Shown: one piece after another, positions 5,807 to 5,877 of the stretch
Layout of the letters: each line of letters starts with the position of its first letter
Numbering within the stretch: the stretch's first letter is position 1
DNA from: Halanaerobiales bacterium
GTDB taxonomy: Bacteria; Bacillota_F; Halanaerobiia; Halanaerobiales; DTU029
Direction: 5' to 3'
Length of the DNA: 5,877 nt
NCBI GenBank assembly: GCA_016278415.1
Contig: JADQBV010000431.1
Coordinates: 1 to 5,877 of the forward strand
Translations under genes and position numbers: made by a program
Notes under the pieces: model-generated
Seen by the model: only the letters and a program-made list of their open reading frames with translations
What the model was told of the DNA's origin: nothing
Databases searched by the model: none

Positions 5807-5859
5807 AAAAGTCAAAAAATCAAAAAGTCCTATAAACCTTGATATATTAGGAACCTAAT
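5807..5859. other. A-rich short repeats and palindrome at the right edge (possible att-like region)
   Basis: AAAAGTC (5807-5813), AAAAAATC (5814-5821) and AAAAAGTC (5822-5829) recur about every 8 nt. They are followed by a palindrome ATTAGG-AA-CCTAAT (5846-5859), with CCTA (5829-5832) forming a further inverted copy of TAGG. With the 11-bp repeats to its left this has the look of a recombination or protein-binding region. No gene can be supported in 5635-5877. A minus-strand frame entering from the right edge stops at 5830-5832 after only 15 codons and is not called. Confidence 0.25.
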
Positions 5860-5877
5860 GGATTTACCAAAAACAGC

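Noticed and set aside
5830..5877. Minus-strand gene end entering from the right edge
   Set aside because: Only 15 codons before the stop at 5830-5832, with no recognisable sequence; indistinguishable from chance.

Overview
The window is AT-rich DNA from a low-GC Gram-positive (Bacillota/Firmicutes-like) bacterium. Evidence: purine-rich Shine-Dalgarno (SD) sites of the AAGGAG/GGGGAG type before nearly every gene, several TTG start codons, very tight gene packing and classic hairpin-plus-T terminators. All recognisable genes lie on the + strand. The interior is much more AT-rich than the two edges (about 1-130 and 5735-5877), as expected for a horizontally acquired defence island set in host or element DNA.

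Layout: (1) 1-134 holds the 3' end of an unrelated gene and its intrinsic terminator. (2) 135-327 is AT-rich non-coding DNA with inverted repeats upstream of gene 1. (3) 328-1152 encodes a two-TM putAbiC-type abortive-infection protein, apparently a separate unit. (4) 1153-1410 is non-coding and carries a candidate promoter. (5) 1411-5634 is one compact five-gene operon: a PycTM-like membrane effector fused to a DUF3307 membrane domain; a class III nucleotide cyclase resembling Pycsar PycC; an E2-like conjugating enzyme; an E1/ThiF-like activating enzyme; and a JAB/JAMM peptidase with a complete metal site. Gaps are 34, 6 and 1 nt, then a 14-nt overlap. (6) 5635-5877 is non-coding, with a hairpin terminator, 11-bp repeats and a small palindrome that could belong to a recombination site.

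Main interpretation: the operon has the gene order of a type II CBASS locus (effector, nucleotide cyclase, E2+E1, JAB), but both the cyclase and the effector are of Pycsar type. It therefore looks like a hybrid: Pycsar cyclic-pyrimidine signalling combined with the ubiquitin-like conjugation/deconjugation module (Cap2/Cap3) known from CBASS. The inferred model is that phage infection leads the cyclase to make a cyclic mononucleotide (cCMP or cUMP), the membrane effector responds by damaging the membrane, and E1/E2 prime the cyclase through its flexible C-terminus while the JAB peptidase reverses this. Further oddities are a possible internal in-frame start that would release the DUF3307 domain alone, a Cap2-equivalent split into two genes, an E1 without a cysteine where ThiF-type E1s carry the catalytic one, and a G7 tract as the cyclase ribosome-binding site.
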